In this document: piece by piece, positions 1 to 11,620 of the stretch | Layout of the letters: each line of letters starts with the position of its first letter | Numbering within the stretch: position 1 is the first letter of the stretch | From: Portulaca oleracea | Taxonomy: Eukaryota; Streptophyta; Magnoliopsida; Caryophyllales; Portulacaceae | Direction: 5' to 3' | DNA length: 64,000 nucleotides | NCBI GenBank assembly: GCA_029582165.1 | Contig: CM055870.1 | Location: 1,407,298 to 1,471,297, forward strand | Translations under genes and position numbers: made by a program | The notes under the pieces: generated by a model | Database searches by the model: none | The model's input: the letters and a program-made list of their open reading frames with translations, nothing else | What the model was told of the DNA's origin: nothing

Positions 1-429
1 TGAAATTATAATACTAGTATTATTTTGCAGGGAAGTTCATATATAGTTAAACCGAAGAATACAAAACTTATCCGAATATGTAAAATGTGTTGTGGACCAA
101 CCTGCCGGCACTAACAGCTAAGCGTAGATTAAGATGTTTGAAAGAATCTTAAGATGGAATTAATTATTATTAAATATAGTAATGATACTAAGGGTTAGTT
201 AATTAAGTAAGGGTCTTGTTTAATTCACACCCTTAATTACCACCCGATATGAATGGGATGTGACACGGTGTATTTTTCTTCCACAGTCCTTGTCATGCAC
301 ATGCAGACAACATCGGTGACCAAATCCTAGTTGTATTGTTAGGTATGCTATTTAAATGAGATAACTAGATAAAGCAAAGCCAAAGTAACGAGGTTCACAA
401 TGGTTTATCAACTTGGGGACATTAAACTT
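1..429. other. Intergenic, no gene seen
   Basis: AT-rich sequence with no convincing coding frame. It is the left flank of the copia element; the five bases before the LTR (425-429) would be the target duplication, but the partner copy cannot be checked because the 3' end of the element is missing. Confidence 0.6.
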
Positions 430-1119
430 TGTTAGGAAAGTGTCTTAAAATCACCAAATCTCTTGATTTCACAATTATTTGTTTCTTAATTGTATTAGGA
501 TATTATTTAGGTTTCCTTATTATGTTGGGTTTCCTAATTATATTAGATTCTAAATCTATTTGGAGTGGGAGTCAAGTTAGGTTATAGGGAGTTCTCCCTA
601 TAAATAGAGTGCATGTTTCTCCACCAAAAACACATCGGTAAACACAGAGAGCTAGAGAGAGAGAAAATATTGAGAGATCTCACCAATATTTTCCCGAGAG
701 ATTGTGGGTTGAGTGTTGAAAGATTGTTATCAGAATCTCCTGTGGATCGTGATCACACCCTGTGATAGTGATCAGGTTGTACTCCTCCTTTCTCATAGTG
801 GATTATTTTCTGGTTGTCGCCGTCCGTGGGTTTTTCTCCGAGTTCTTCGGTTTCCCACGTAATTCTGATATTTGATTTTATCGCTTATTTTTCGTTCTTA
901 AATTTTGTCGTAATTTCCGTCTGTTGAGAAGTTGTTATTAGATATTTTTGGTTGTTATAGATTTTGTTATAGATTTTTGGATTTGTTAATAACTTCCTGA
1001 TATTCTTTTTCTGTTAAGAGTTGCTGTGCTCCAGCTGTACACTTGTATATATTTACCCCTGCATACTTGCAGAATGATATAACACATACATACAAATCCT
1101 CAAACAACCTTTTTTTTCA
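430..1119 (+). repeat. 5' LTR of the copia element
   Basis: The segment starts with TGTTAGG and ends with CA directly before the primer binding site, giving a 690-bp LTR. Its middle (about 640-920) closely matches 59820-60115 inside the solo LTR near the right end of the window, which supports the boundaries and shows two members of one LTR family here. The sequence around 597-606 (CCCTATAAATAG) is a good TATA box candidate for the element promoter. Confidence 0.88.
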
Positions 1120-1131
1120 TGGTATCAGAGC
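1120..1131 (+). other. Primer binding site (tRNA-iMet type)
   Basis: TGGTATCAGAGC begins immediately after the LTR-terminal CA. This sequence is complementary to the 3' end of plant initiator methionine tRNA and is the usual primer site of plant copia and TRIM elements. Confidence 0.93.
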
Positions 1132-1229
1132 ACTCGGGTTGAGTCCTGATTCCTTCTTCGTTTTTTTTAATATCTGATCAATTGATCAACTATTTTTTTG
1201 GTTGATTGAATCCTTGTGATCATCAATCC

Positions 1230-1529
1230 ATGTCGACTGAAGCAACCAATGAAACAGGACAAGGTTCTGGAATTGGTGGTGAGAGGACCACAATTCCAGA
1301 TATCTATAACAATGATCTACTCTATTTACAGAGCTCGGATCATCCTGGGTTACAAATTGTTAACATCAAGTTGAATGGGAACAACTTTCAGAAATGGAGT
1401 CGATCTGTAAAGATTGCACTTCGAACTAAGGTCAAGCTAGGGTTTGTAACTGGCGAATGCAAGAAAGAGAGCTATCAAGGATCTCTTGCTGAGCAGTGGA
1501 TGAGGTGTGATAGTATGGTGATTAGTTGA
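1230..1529 (+). pseudogene. copia gag N-terminal fragment
   Basis: The first ATG in the frame is at 1230; the frame is open slightly further upstream only through non-ATG codons. The product resembles the N-terminal domain of plant copia Gag (motif LNGNNFQKWSRSV). It stops at 1527-1529 where related Gag proteins continue, and the next 130 bp contain further stops and frame changes before the frame reopens at 1666. It is read as one broken gag-pol gene. Confidence 0.85.
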
Positions 1530-1665
1530 ATCTCGAATTCAATGGTGTCGACCTATCGATTCCTTTCTATATGTTGATTCTTCAAAAGAATTGTAGGAGG
1601 AACTAAATGAACGCGTTTTGGTCGAGTAATGGACCTATGCTCTTCTAGAAAAGGAAATTGGAGAA

Positions 1666-3822
1666 TTGTATCAAGGTAATAACTCAGTGGTTGTTTACTA
1701 TACCAAGTTAAAACAACTTTGGGATGAATTGAGTGCTATGGCAAGTGTTCCAGAATGCACTTGTCCAGTTACTTGCCCTCATGGGAAACAAGTAGCTGAT
1801 ATGGAGCAGAGGAGAAGATTGCTACAGTTTTTGATGCACCTGAATGAAGATTATGAGGCCATTCGAGGGCAAATTTTTTTGATGGATCCCTTACCAACTG
1901 TCAACAAAGCGTACTCTTTGATTCAAAGAGCAGAGAGTCAGAAGCATGTCTCAGGAAACATTCAAGCTGCAAATGAGGTGGCTGCTTATGCTTCAGCGAT
2001 CAGCGGAGGAGAATCTGAAGCTAACCAGGCTCTCATGGCAAGGAATGCTTCATATGGAAAGAAGGATGGCAGGAAAAGTAAGAGCAATAAATTTTGCACT
2101 TATTGTCTGAAGTCAGGACATGAACGAGAGCAGTGCTTCAAATTGGTTGGATTTTCAGAGTGGTTCGAAAAAAAGAGGAATGCAAAGGTTGCAGCAACTT
2201 TCAATACTAATATGAAGGATGAGGAAACACCCCTTGGGAATACTATGGCTATGAACACTGTTGTGACTGCCAACAATGCTCAGTTTGACATGAAGTTAAT
2301 TCAAGCATTGGCTCAGGAAGTCATGAAATACTCAAAGGGAAAATTTCCAGATAATCAATCAGAGACAGAAAATCACTATGCTCAATTTGCAGGTATATAT
2401 ACAGTTTTTAGTGCTGTTAGTACTTGTTGTGCTAGTCAAATTAATGCCTCTACCTGGATTGTTGATACGGGGGCAAGTGATCACATGACTTATGATTTAA
2501 GCTTGTTTTCATATACTACTCATCTATCCCATCCTGTGCATGTTTCCATGCCAGATGGTACTATCAAAATAGTGAGCATTTGTGGTACTATTCGTGTGAC
2601 CTCCAACATAGTATTACACAAGGTCCTATATATACCTGACTTCAAATACAATCTCTTATCAGTTATCAAGCTGCTATCTGATCAGAAAATATGCATCCAC
2701 ATGTATCCTGACCGATGTGTATTTCAGGACCTTTTAAGTAAGCAGAACATAGCCGAAGCTCGGGTAGTGGCTGGATTATATAGGTTCACCCCTGATTCTG
2801 TGAAGTCAGAAGGAAGAAAGAGTTTTTTGATCAAGAATCAAGCAACTTTTGGGGACAGTTTGATGTCTAACAATAATGATGTCTCTCTTGCTGATTTACA
2901 TGCTAGAATGGGTCATATTTCTATGTCCAAGCTGGAACACATACCTGATTTCAAGTCCATTGTAGACAAAAATTTTGAATGCGAAGTTTGTATCCTAGCT
3001 AAGGCACATAGGTTGCCTTTTCATAGGAGTTCAATCAAGACCAAGTTTATTTTTCAACTTGTTCATATGGATCTGTGGGGTCTTTATAAAGTTGCAAATA
3101 TAGAAGGTTCACATTATTTTCTTACTATCGTTGATGATTTTAGTAGATGTACTTGGACGCAATTATTGAGATCTAAGACCCAAGTTTTCAAGGTTATTGA
3201 GAATTTCTTCAATTTGGTGGAAAATCAATTCAATACTTCCATTAAAATTCTTCGAAATGACAATGGGTCTGAGTTCAACCAGCATACTTGTGCTTCATTC
3301 CTTGCTTCTAAAGGGGTTATTCATCAGAAATCAGTCGTCAGGTCTCCTCAGCAGAATGGGGTTGTAGAGAGAAAACACAAACATCTTTTGGAAGTAGCTA
3401 GGGCACTCAGATTTCATGCTGCTCTTCCTAAATTTTTTTGGGGTGAATGTGTGTTGGCTGCTACACACATTATAAATAGGATGCCTATGGAAGCCTTGGG
3501 ATGGAAAAGTCCATATGAAATGTTTTATAGGGAAAAGCCTGACATTTCTAATCTCAAAATTATCGGGTGTCAATGTTATGCTGTCAACACTGGTAGGAGG
3601 GACAAATTTGAGGCTAAGGCCAGAAAATGCATCTTTCTGGGATACACTTTTGGGGTGAAAGGCTATAAGGTCTATGATTTGGAGGACAAGAAAATTTTTC
3701 ATAGTCGAGATTTGATTTTTCATGAACATATTTTTCCCTATAAAGCTCAAAAACTCGATATTGAGGAATCTGATTCTACAAACATTTGGCCCTCCATGAA
3801 GAAAATATATTTCATAATGTGA
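1666..3822 (+). pseudogene. copia gag(C-term)-protease-integrase frame
   Basis: An open frame of 718 codons. Visible in order: the C-terminal part of Gag; a CCHC zinc knuckle near residues 143-156 (C-x2-C-x4-H-x4-C); an aspartic protease active site (IVDTGASDHM, about residue 265); a GAG-pre-integrase zinc finger with LHARMGH and C-x2-C; and an integrase core with the acidic triad in HMDLWG, LRNDNGSEF and QQNGVVERKH. It ends shortly after the integrase C-terminal region, before any reverse transcriptase. The usual copia polyprotein is roughly twice this length, so this is a truncated gene although its remaining frame is long. Confidence 0.92.
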
Positions 3823-4436
3823 CTACATATAAAAAAAAATGAATGACGAAGATAAAAGTTGCCACATGTATAGATAAATATTGTTTTCATTGTGTTACAT
3901 GGTTGTCATAGTTGACAACCATAATAAGTTTTTCCAAATAAAATGAAACAAATGAGTTAGTTATTGTGACAAACATTTTGGGATACAGACGATACAATAT
4001 ATAAAATTTTCATATCTTTTAAAAGTTTTTGATTCATGTACCTAGAATGGTTATGAAATGTAATTCCCAATTTTTTCTTTTTTTTTGAATTTTTGAGAAT
4101 CTACACATGCAGTTATTATAATTTTTTAAGGAATAAAAGAGGGAAATCATAAAAATTGGAAAAAAAAGAAAAAATTTGGAACAAAGTTTATAAATTGACT
4201 AAAAATTGTGGGAATATGTTATGCTAAGTTTGGGAGCAAACGCAAGTCAAAACCCTTGATATTTAAGGTATACACTAGACATTGGTCCAAAAAAATACAA
4301 ATTGTTCGAACTTTGGGATAGCTTGCCTACATTTTTAAAGTTCAGATTATTGTTATCCTATCACCCAAGGTAGGGATATTAGAATCCAATTTTCCATAAA
4401 GAAAAGCTTTTTGATCCTTTGAAACCAACTTCTTTA
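3823..4436. other. No gene seen
   Basis: AT-rich sequence after the truncated copia frame. I see neither a polypurine tract nor a second LTR, which is why the element is called 3'-truncated. Confidence 0.5.
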
Positions 4437-4587
4437 GGCCCCTTCTTTTGTGCATTGCGTTTGCGTTTGCATTGCGTTAAGTTGCGGTGAAAATAGTTAA
4501 AAAGTAATGATAATTTACGTTATGTTGCGGTAGGATTGCGGTAAGTTGCGTTGCGTTTGGGTGCGTTAACGCATAAAAAAAACGGGG
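4437..4587. mobile_element. MITE, PIF/Harbinger-like, family B copy 1
   Basis: A 151-bp element with termini GGCCCCTTCTTTTGTGC and GCATAAAAAAAACGGGG, flanked on both sides by TTA (4434-4436 and 4588-4590). A 3-bp TWA target duplication with GGCC-type termini is the signature of PIF/Harbinger (Tourist-like) MITEs. The interior is rich in GTTGCG motifs, shared with the copies at 5198, 6025 and 38231. Confidence 0.8.
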
Positions 4588-5006
4588 TTAGTGTAGTTTT
4601 CCAATTTATTTTGAAATTTCAAACTCAAATGATTCCGAAAATTACTGATTTGCAAGTCATTCAATGAATATATACTATCATAACTAGTTTTTGCATAACA
4701 AGTATACTTAATGAGAAACACATTTGTGTGAGTATCAGGCATAAGAAAGAGGGGATGAATATTAATGATGGGAACAGCTTGAATAGTTATGTTGGCATTT
4801 GGCAAAGAATATTTGGTATGAGGAGCCAAATTAGTGAACATAAGAAGACAGAGAGGTTCATATGCAGAATAATATCCATCCCAACCACATGGAATTTTAT
4901 GTTCCTTCCAGCAATCAGCATGAAGAAAAAGAAAAGAGAATATACTGATGAAATTAGAAAAAAGGCAAAGGAAGGGAATTGAAAAGGTGGTAAGTTCATG
5001 AATCAT
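4566..5006 (-). CDS. Hypothetical ORF, possibly a gene fragment
   Basis: A 146-codon frame on the minus strand with a hydrophobic N-terminus that could be a signal peptide, then DCWKEHKIPCGWDGYY and further cysteines. It faintly recalls the Cys-rich extracellular domain of WAK/LRK10-like receptors, but I cannot confirm this. Its last codons lie inside the MITE at 4437-4587, so if a gene existed its end was altered by that insertion. It may equally be a chance frame. Confidence 0.2.
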   Translation of the reverse strand: MIHELTTFSIPFLCLFSNFISIFSFLFLHADCWKEHKIPCGWDGYYSAYEPLCLLMFTNLAPHTKYSLPNANITIQAVPIINIHPLFLMPDTHTNVFLIKYTCYAKTSYDSIYSLNDLQISNFRNHLSLKFQNKLENYTNPVFFMR

Positions 5007-5197
5007 CTTAATTGATTAAAAGAGCCCTGTATTCCAACAACTCTTGCTTTAAAGGCCATGCATACAACTGTCTTATTTTGTGATATCTAGCTCTAAATGA
5101 GACACTAGCATTGGGGAGTTTAATTTCAAGTTTTTTTTTTCTTGTTTATTTTGTTTTTTTCTAATTATGGGTAAGTGGTTAACTACCATTAGGTTTA

Positions 5198-5364
5198 GGT
5201 CCCGTTCTTTTATGCGTTGCGTTTGCGTTGTGTTGTGTTGCATTTGCGTTTGCGTTAAGTTGCGGTGAAAATAGTTAAAAAATAATGGTAATTTGCGTTA
5301 TGTTGCGATAGAGTTGCGGTTAGTTGCGTTGCGTTTAGGCACATTAACGCATAAAAGAACGGGG
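5198..5364. mobile_element. MITE, PIF/Harbinger-like, family B copy 2
   Basis: A 167-bp copy in the same orientation as the one at 4437, with ends GGTCCCGTTCTTTTATGCG and CGCATAAAAGAACGGGG. The left flank is TTA and the right flank TTC, which fits a TTA duplication with one later mutation. Confidence 0.75.
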
Positions 5365-5441
5365 TTCAAAGCATGGGTGGTATGTATTAAATTATTTGTG
5401 ATAAATATAGCACACAACAACTTCATTCAAATTAAATATTA

Positions 5442-5635
5442 CTTCCTCCCTGCCGTTCCCTATATTCCAACAATTATCGTTTTCTTCTTATTTGTCACTT
5501 TTTATCATTTCAACAATTGTCATTACCGAGTAATGCAGGGGTAGGTTTGGTAAGTTATAATTTATAAATAACTCATTTCAATGTGTATTGGTCCTGTAAG
5601 ATGAATATATAGTATCAATCATTTTGGGACGGAGG
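5442..5635. mobile_element. Stowaway-like MITE
   Basis: The left end CTTCCTCCCTGCCGTTCC and right end TTTTGGGACGGAGG are imperfect inverted repeats of the CTCCCTCCGTCCC type, flanked by TA on both sides (5440-5441, 5636-5637). Stowaway (Tc1/mariner) MITEs use TA targets. No coding capacity. Confidence 0.65.
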
Positions 5636-6024
5636 TAGCAACAGAAATCTAAAAAAAATTATGAAAAGTGTCAAAGATGAAGAACCAAGCAATAGTCTTT
5701 TTTGTGAGAAGTTTTTAAGCATGATAGCTAGGCTAAATTTCAATAGAAACAATGTCTAGGTTTTGAACTACCTAGTCTTTTTTTTGTATTAAAAAAAACT
5801 ATAGATAGAATTGTTGGGTTTTTTTCTTTGTTTTTTTTTGTAAACTTTTCTCCACATTATATCTTTGTATTTATTGACCTTTATACCACATAATTAATAT
5901 AACCCTTGGTTGATATATGAATTAATTACTATGGCACCAGACCTATAAAGAAATTTAGAAGATTTTTTTTCTCATAACGACTCTACTCAAGTTATTCTCA
6001 TTTAAGGCTAGCTGAAATTAATTT

Positions 6025-6204
6025 GGTACCGTTCTTTTGTGCGTTAACGCAACTAACCGCAATGTAAATTACCGCAACCTACCGCAATTCACCACAAATT
6101 ACCATTATCTTTTTACTATTTCTACCGTAAGTTAACGCAATCTACCGTCACTTACCAAACCGCAACTTACCGCAACGCAAATTAATGCACAAAAGAATGG
6201 TGCC
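6025..6204. mobile_element. MITE, PIF/Harbinger-like, family B copy 3
   Basis: A 180-bp element with ends GGTACCGTTCTTTTGTGCG and GCACAAAAGAATGGTGCC. The interior has repeated ACCGCAA motifs, the complement of the GTTGCG motifs in the other copies, so it lies in the opposite orientation. The right flank is TTA; the left flank has diverged. Confidence 0.72.
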
Positions 6205-7289
6205 TTAATTAAGATTGAGAATTATACAAGTCCATGAAACAAAGTTATTAGTAAAACAACCTTAATATGTCATCTAATTGTCAGTTCACCTTTGAAACTA
6301 TGTTGAATTATACTCGTAATTTACAAGTGATATATTCATAATCGAACTGATCACTGGTCTCTATCTCAGGACTTGAAAGCCAAATGCATATCTGATATCC
6401 CCTTTCAAAAAAAAAAAAAACCCTAATATGTAATTGAATAATATCTTTGAGCTAGGTATAATATGAAGGGAGATATTACTTTGTCAGAAATTAATAGTAT
6501 TATGGTGATAAGGACCATAAACAGCTGGAAAAGAAAAAAAAAAATGGGACAACTTTATCCTAAACCCTAGGCATATGTTCTATGAAGCTAGCTGAGCTGC
6601 TGCTTTTAATTTAATTTAATTTAATTTACTGTCACTCAGGTCCACTGTGTGTGAAATGCCTACATAGGCATCTATGATCTGCAGAGCAATAACTATAAAC
6701 CCAGATATAGCCTTCTTGATCTGCCTCATTCCTTCTTTTTTTCCCCCATAACTTTTTAGCCCTAGATCAAGCAAAGCCATAATATCTACCCATGCAGAAA
6801 GAAAGAAAACCCTGGCTAATTTATTTATCCTGTTTTTCCTGAAATAACCAAACTAGCCTAAGGAAGGGGGAGTAGTAGTAGTGTTTTTACAGAGTGTTCT
6901 GACATGTATATGGATGGGTGGTTGTGTGTCATTTATGGGATTGTGTAGTGTGCTGTTTGGAGAGTGAATAGGACTCAATTTATTGGGTTTGCCAGGTGAT
7001 TTCAGCAACCATCATGTGTCAGTCATTGGTGATGATGCAGAATTTAAGCATACATCCAGCTAATTTGCTGTCATCAGGATGTGTAGAGTATATTTATTTA
7101 TGACTCCTGAGGAATGTCATTTCTGAAAACTGTTCACTCAGTTTTAGCATTAATGCCCAAAATGAAGGGAAAAAAGACAGCCAAATTGTAGTGTTTGAAT
7201 CTTTCTCTTGTTGGATCTGCTCATGTGGGATTGTGGGGAGGTCAAATAGTATGTACTGTTACAGTGACCTAGCAATTGTGTCATACGGG
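6205..7289. other. Intergenic, no gene seen
   Basis: No supported coding frame or RNA gene. Short A-runs (6406-6421, 6533-6542) and a TTTAA run near 6608 are the only low-complexity features. Confidence 0.5.
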
Positions 7290-7894
7290 TCAGGTTAATT
7301 TCAGGTCAGGTTGGGTCATGCCCAATAGGCGTGTCTTCTGAAGACGAACAACTTTGGTACATTATGTTCGGTTTTGTTCAGTTTTAAATCCATTTGGGTT
7401 AACTAATTTTGACATTTTCGGAGGTTTTAACTTCAGGTTGGGTCAGGTCTTTGACTGCTAGTCCAATAGGCTTGTCTTGAGAAGATGAAGAACTTTGGTC
7501 GATTATGTTCCGTTCAATTTGGTTTGAGATCCATTTGAGTTAACTATTTAAGGCATTTTCAAAGGCTAACTTTAGATCATGTTATAAGGTCTTTGATTGC
7601 TGTCAACAGTTTTGTCTTGCATAGATGAGTAACTTTGGTAGAGTATGATTGATTTTAGGTCCATTTGAATTAACAGGTTTTGGCATTTTCAAAGGTTAAC
7701 TTTAGGCCGTGTTAGGTCTTTAATTGCCAGTCCAACGGGCTTGTCTTGCGAAGATGAATAACTTTGGTAAATTATGTTCGGCTCCATTTGGTGTTAACTA
7801 TTTTTGGCATTTTCGAAGATTAACTTTAGGCCATGTTAGATCTTTGATTACTGGTCCAATACACTTCCTTCGCTAAGATGAATAACTTCGATAA

Positions 7895-7937
<43 letters not shown>

Positions 7938-8160
7938 TCGATTCAATTTGATTTTAAGTCCATTTGAGCTAACTATTTTTGACATTTTCAAAGGTTAAGT
8001 TTAGGTCAATTAAGGTCTTCAGTTGCTAGTCCAATAGGCTAGTCTTGTGAAGATTAGAAGATGCATGACTTTGGTAGATTATATTTGATTTAGTTCGGTT
8101 TTAAGCCCAGTTTCGGTTGACTGTTTTTAGCATTTTCAGAATCGGTTTTGAGCCTGGGTC
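7290..8160. repeat. Tandem array, about six units of about 130 bp
   Basis: A unit built around a CTTGTCTTG-AAGATGAA-TAACTTTGGTA core followed by a TTTGG-TTTTAAGTCCATTTG segment recurs with anchors near 7324, 7465, 7605, 7734, 7858 and 8033. Spacings are about 141, 140, 129, 124 and 175 bp; the longest contains an ATT microsatellite. Units are diverged, so the array is old. No unit has a long open frame, which argues against a coding repeat. Confidence 0.85.
7896..7934. repeat. (ATT)n microsatellite
   Basis: About 13 uninterrupted ATT units inside the fifth unit of the tandem array, explaining most of the extra length of that unit. Confidence 0.95.
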
Positions 8161-8799
8161 GGTTTTTCCAAGTCTAATTACACAGCTTCCTCTTTGATGG
8201 TTCTCAAAACAAATCACAGAGCCTCAAACCTGTCGACTTTGATGCACAGTGGCGTGATGACAACTGGATCACCATCGGGACACACCACAGGATACTCATC
8301 ATCGCATCGTGGTTATCGTGTGGGCATGTAAAATCCATCACAGGTATAGGAGATGTTTCGAACAAGAAAATCACAGAAACAAAGAAAATAAGCACAGATA
8401 AGAAGAAATATTAAGGGATGAAGAGTTGCCATCTCTGTTGTAATTGTTCTCTGTTTTCTCCAGCTGAAGTAGAACATGACTAAGATGTTGAATACAACTA
8501 TAGCTAGTAAGTAACAGATGTGAGTATAAAATAAAGATCATCTCAGCAAGCAATTGAAGGAAAAACACTTCAATTCCCCAAGTACATAGAGATAGATATC
8601 CAGTCTATTGAATCTTATTCTCCAACAGAAAACACTAACATACAGAAGCCAACACAAGAAACCACAGAAACAATGCCGCTATGACACGAATATAAAGCCT
8701 TTGAAGTTCGAATCTTCTCTAAGAAATAAACCCACAACTAGTATAATCCCAATATCCTGCAATTATATGGCGAACAAGGGCATTCATTCGATTCTCAAC
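8161..8799. other. 3' flank of the 6PGDH gene
   Basis: Lies downstream of the minus-strand 6PGDH stop codon and probably includes its 3'UTR. The short frames here have no recognisable similarity. Confidence 0.5.
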
Positions 8800-10429
8800 T
8801 CACATCTTTGACTGCTTGGCAATCTTTGACCACTCGGTGTGGAAAGAACCGGGCATATCGACCCTTTCATAGGTGTGGGCTCCAAAGTAATCCCTCTGAG
8901 CTTGGACCAAGTTCGCGGGCAGTTTTTCCCTCCTGTACGAGTCAAAATAAGCAAGACTAGCAGACATACCGGGAGTGCTGATTCCTGAGCTGATAGCAAT
9001 GCAGACAACCCTTCTCCAAGCGGCTTGTCTCTCGATGATCTCCTTAGAGAACTCGGGGTCGATGAGGAGGTTAGCTAGGTCGGGGTTCCTGTCGTAGGCC
9101 TTCTTAATGCGGTCCAAAAATATGGCCCTAATGATGCAGCCACCCTTCCATATTCTAGCCAGCTCCCCGAGCTTTAAGTCCCATCCTTTTTCAATGCTCT
9201 TGGCACGAATCAAGTTCATCCCTTGAGCGTAGCTGCACGTTTGAGTTGTTATTAGGTACTCTTTGGTCTATCTAGCAAGGTAATCCCTCATATATAAAAT
9301 GAGAAAAGGGGAGAGGTTAGGAATAAAGGCAAGAAACCAAAAACCCGTAGTTGTTGGTGGACTATATCGATAGGTAGACCAGGGACTACATAATAATTTA
9401 CCTGCAAATTTTGGAAGCATACAGAGCTTGCCTGACATCGTCTATCAGCTTCTTCTTGTCCACGGATTGTTCAGTTATTAAGGTATCCTCGACCCCTCCC
9501 GCTTTGAAGATCTTGGCAGCTTCAACTCTTTCCTCCTTCAGCCCGCTGAGGAACCTTGAGTCTAACGATGCCTCAATGGTGGGGGCCGCGACTGACAACT
9601 CAGCAGCTTGCTGAACGGTCCACTTCCCGGTGCCCTTCATCCCGGTTTTGTCCAAAACTTTGTCAACTAGATGACCTTCAGCTTTGTCATCTTTCACACC
9701 AAAGATATCGGCGGTGATCTCAATCAAGAAGCTAAGAAGCTCTCCTCTGTTCCACTCTGAGAAAACCTCCTTGAGCTCTTCATTTGAGAGCTTCCCAACT
9801 GATCTTAGCACGTCGTATGCCTCTGCAATCAACTGCATGTCACCATACTCGATCCCGTTGTGAACCATCTTGACAAAGTTGCCTGACCCTCCTTTGCCAA
9901 TGTAGGTCACGCAGGGCCCGCTGTCTGGGACCTGGGCCGCTACTTTGAGAAGGATGTCTTCAATGTTTTTGAAGGCTTCGTAGGAGCCCCCGGGCATCAA
10001 TGAGGGCCCGTGTCTTGCACCCTCTTCGCCCCCTGAAACTCCCATACCGAGGTAGAGCAATCCCTTTTCCTCCATCGCTTTTTCCCTCCTCTCAGTGTTC
10101 TCGTACCACTCATTACCACCGTCGATGATGCAATCACCTTTCTCCATGTAGGCGGACAGGGTTTTGATGGTTGCGTCGACAGGAGCACCTGCCTTGACAA
10201 GCATGATTATGACACGGGGTTTTTGGATGGAGTTGACAAAGGATTCAGGGTCATGGAAACCATACACGGGGAGGTTTCCTTCTTTCTTGGCCCGTTCAAC
10301 TGTTTCATCGACTTTTGAGGTGGTCCGGTTGTAGACAGAAATGGGAAACCCCTTTTCAGCAATGTTGAGGGCGAGATTCTGGCCCATAACTGCAAGGCCA
10401 GCAAGACCAATTCTTGTTGGGGGAGCCAT
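8800..10429 (-). CDS. PGD: 6-phosphogluconate dehydrogenase (decarboxylating), PTS1-type C-terminus
   Basis: Catalyses the NADP-dependent oxidative decarboxylation of 6-phosphogluconate to ribulose 5-phosphate in the oxidative pentose phosphate pathway. The coding exons are 9402-10429 and 8800-9232 on the minus strand, joined through a GT-AG intron that splits a serine codon; the product is 486 aa, normal for the family. Visible are the N-terminal dinucleotide fold (GLAGLAVMG, residues 8-16), the substrate-site segment GVSGGEEGARHG, the catalytic-lysine segment GSGNFVKMVHNGIEYGDMQ and the C-terminal RDYFGAHTYER. The ATG at 10427-10429 begins MAPPTRIG as in plant enzymes; the in-frame extension upstream crosses the 5'UTR splice site. 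The protein ends in SKM, a known plant variant of the peroxisomal PTS1 tripeptide, so a peroxisomal or dual cytosolic/peroxisomal isoform like Arabidopsis PGD2 is likely. That localisation is inferred. Confidence 0.97.
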
Positions 10430-10437
10430 TTTGGTAC

Positions 10438-11475
10438 CTGTTCGAACAAGAAAAGTTGTAGGTTGTGATTTTTGCAAATACAGAGACAGTATAAAACACT
10501 GATATTACATCTTTTCATATGATTTAGTACAGTATGATGAAACAGCAGAGAATGGAAGATCCTCACTAGAAAGACCACCAAGAGATGAGCCTTACTCACA
10601 ACTTTGCATATGAACTAGTACAGTATGATGAAACAGCAGTGAAGCAAGGCATGCAGTAAAATGTACATGACTAAACTCAGTAAATGAATCAAAACGTAAA
10701 CCAAAGGCCGAGGGAAAAATGGAGCCACAATTAAAGCTGAAAAAAGTGTTGATCATCGCAGATAAACTACAAACAAATACAAGTCTAATCCTTTGGTCTT
10801 CATCATAAAGTATGTACAACTTGGCAACAACAGACGACATTCGTGGACAATACAGAAAGTGCAGAATCCAACAGCACAACTCCTGTCTGTAGTCTGTGAT
10901 CCAATTTGTGGTTAGAGTTTCTCCAGATTCATCCCTGATGTTATTTAATCTGATCTCGAACAGATATTCATCACCAAACTAGTAGGACGTATGAATGCAA
11001 GTTCAGATTCAGGAACCAAAATCGAGAAAAAGTCGAGATCATGGTGGATCTAAGAGTTCTAATTTCATACTATTAAACCCATGAATTCCAAACAAGTGAC
11101 TAGTAAACAGTACAACTTAGATTCACACAACAAGAAATACAAATGCCCAGATCAACTACTTGAACAATCAACTACAGAATTTCATTTTCCCACCCTAAAG
11201 AATGATCAATTCCACCATTGTTCATTCAATCAAGCTTGTGATGAATCAATTCATTGGTACTACTTAAACACCAAAGACTACAACTTTAGATTCACACAAG
11301 AACAAATCAGCATAAAACAATACTATACCACCCAGATCAATCAATTAATACTTCAATTTACTCAACCAAACATCTTCAATCCAACAAACTCACAACTGAA
11401 GACTCACGAATTTAAAACTGGTACTAACACAAAACTCCCAAACCTGAAATTAAGATGAAAGGAACAAAAGATTAC
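10438..11475 (-). other. 5'UTR intron of the 6PGDH gene
   Basis: An acceptor (GAACAG|GTACC) lies 8 bp upstream of the 6PGDH start codon, and a good donor (GG|GTAAT) lies at 11475-11476 on the minus strand, with a likely leader exon from 11476 to about 11600. A leader intron of about 1 kb is common in plant housekeeping genes and may enhance expression. The intron carries a short internal duplication (about 10510-10555 and 10608-10645) around AGTACAGTATGATGAAACAG. Confidence 0.6.
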
Positions 11476-11620
11476 CCGTATGAATCGCTGGACTGAAAAA
11501 GACTTCGACCCAGAAAAATAAACGATCTGGGCAGTGGAGAAAACGAGGGAAACTGATCAGAAATGAGAATTTAAGTTTGGTGAACTAAGAATTGAGATTA
11601 AATGAGGAAGAATGATGCAA

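Larger units (their letters stand above)
430..3822 (+). mobile_element. Ty1/copia retrotransposon, 3'-truncated and degenerate
   Basis: The order is 5' LTR (430-1119), tRNA-Met-type primer binding site (1120-1131), gag, aspartic protease, GAG-pre-integrase and integrase. This order, with integrase before any reverse transcriptase, is that of Ty1/copia. No reverse transcriptase, RNase H, polypurine tract or 3' LTR follows the coding frame, which ends at 3822 in unrelated AT-rich sequence, so the copy has lost its 3' half. The gag frame is also interrupted between about 1530 and 1665. The element should not be able to move by itself. Confidence 0.93.
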
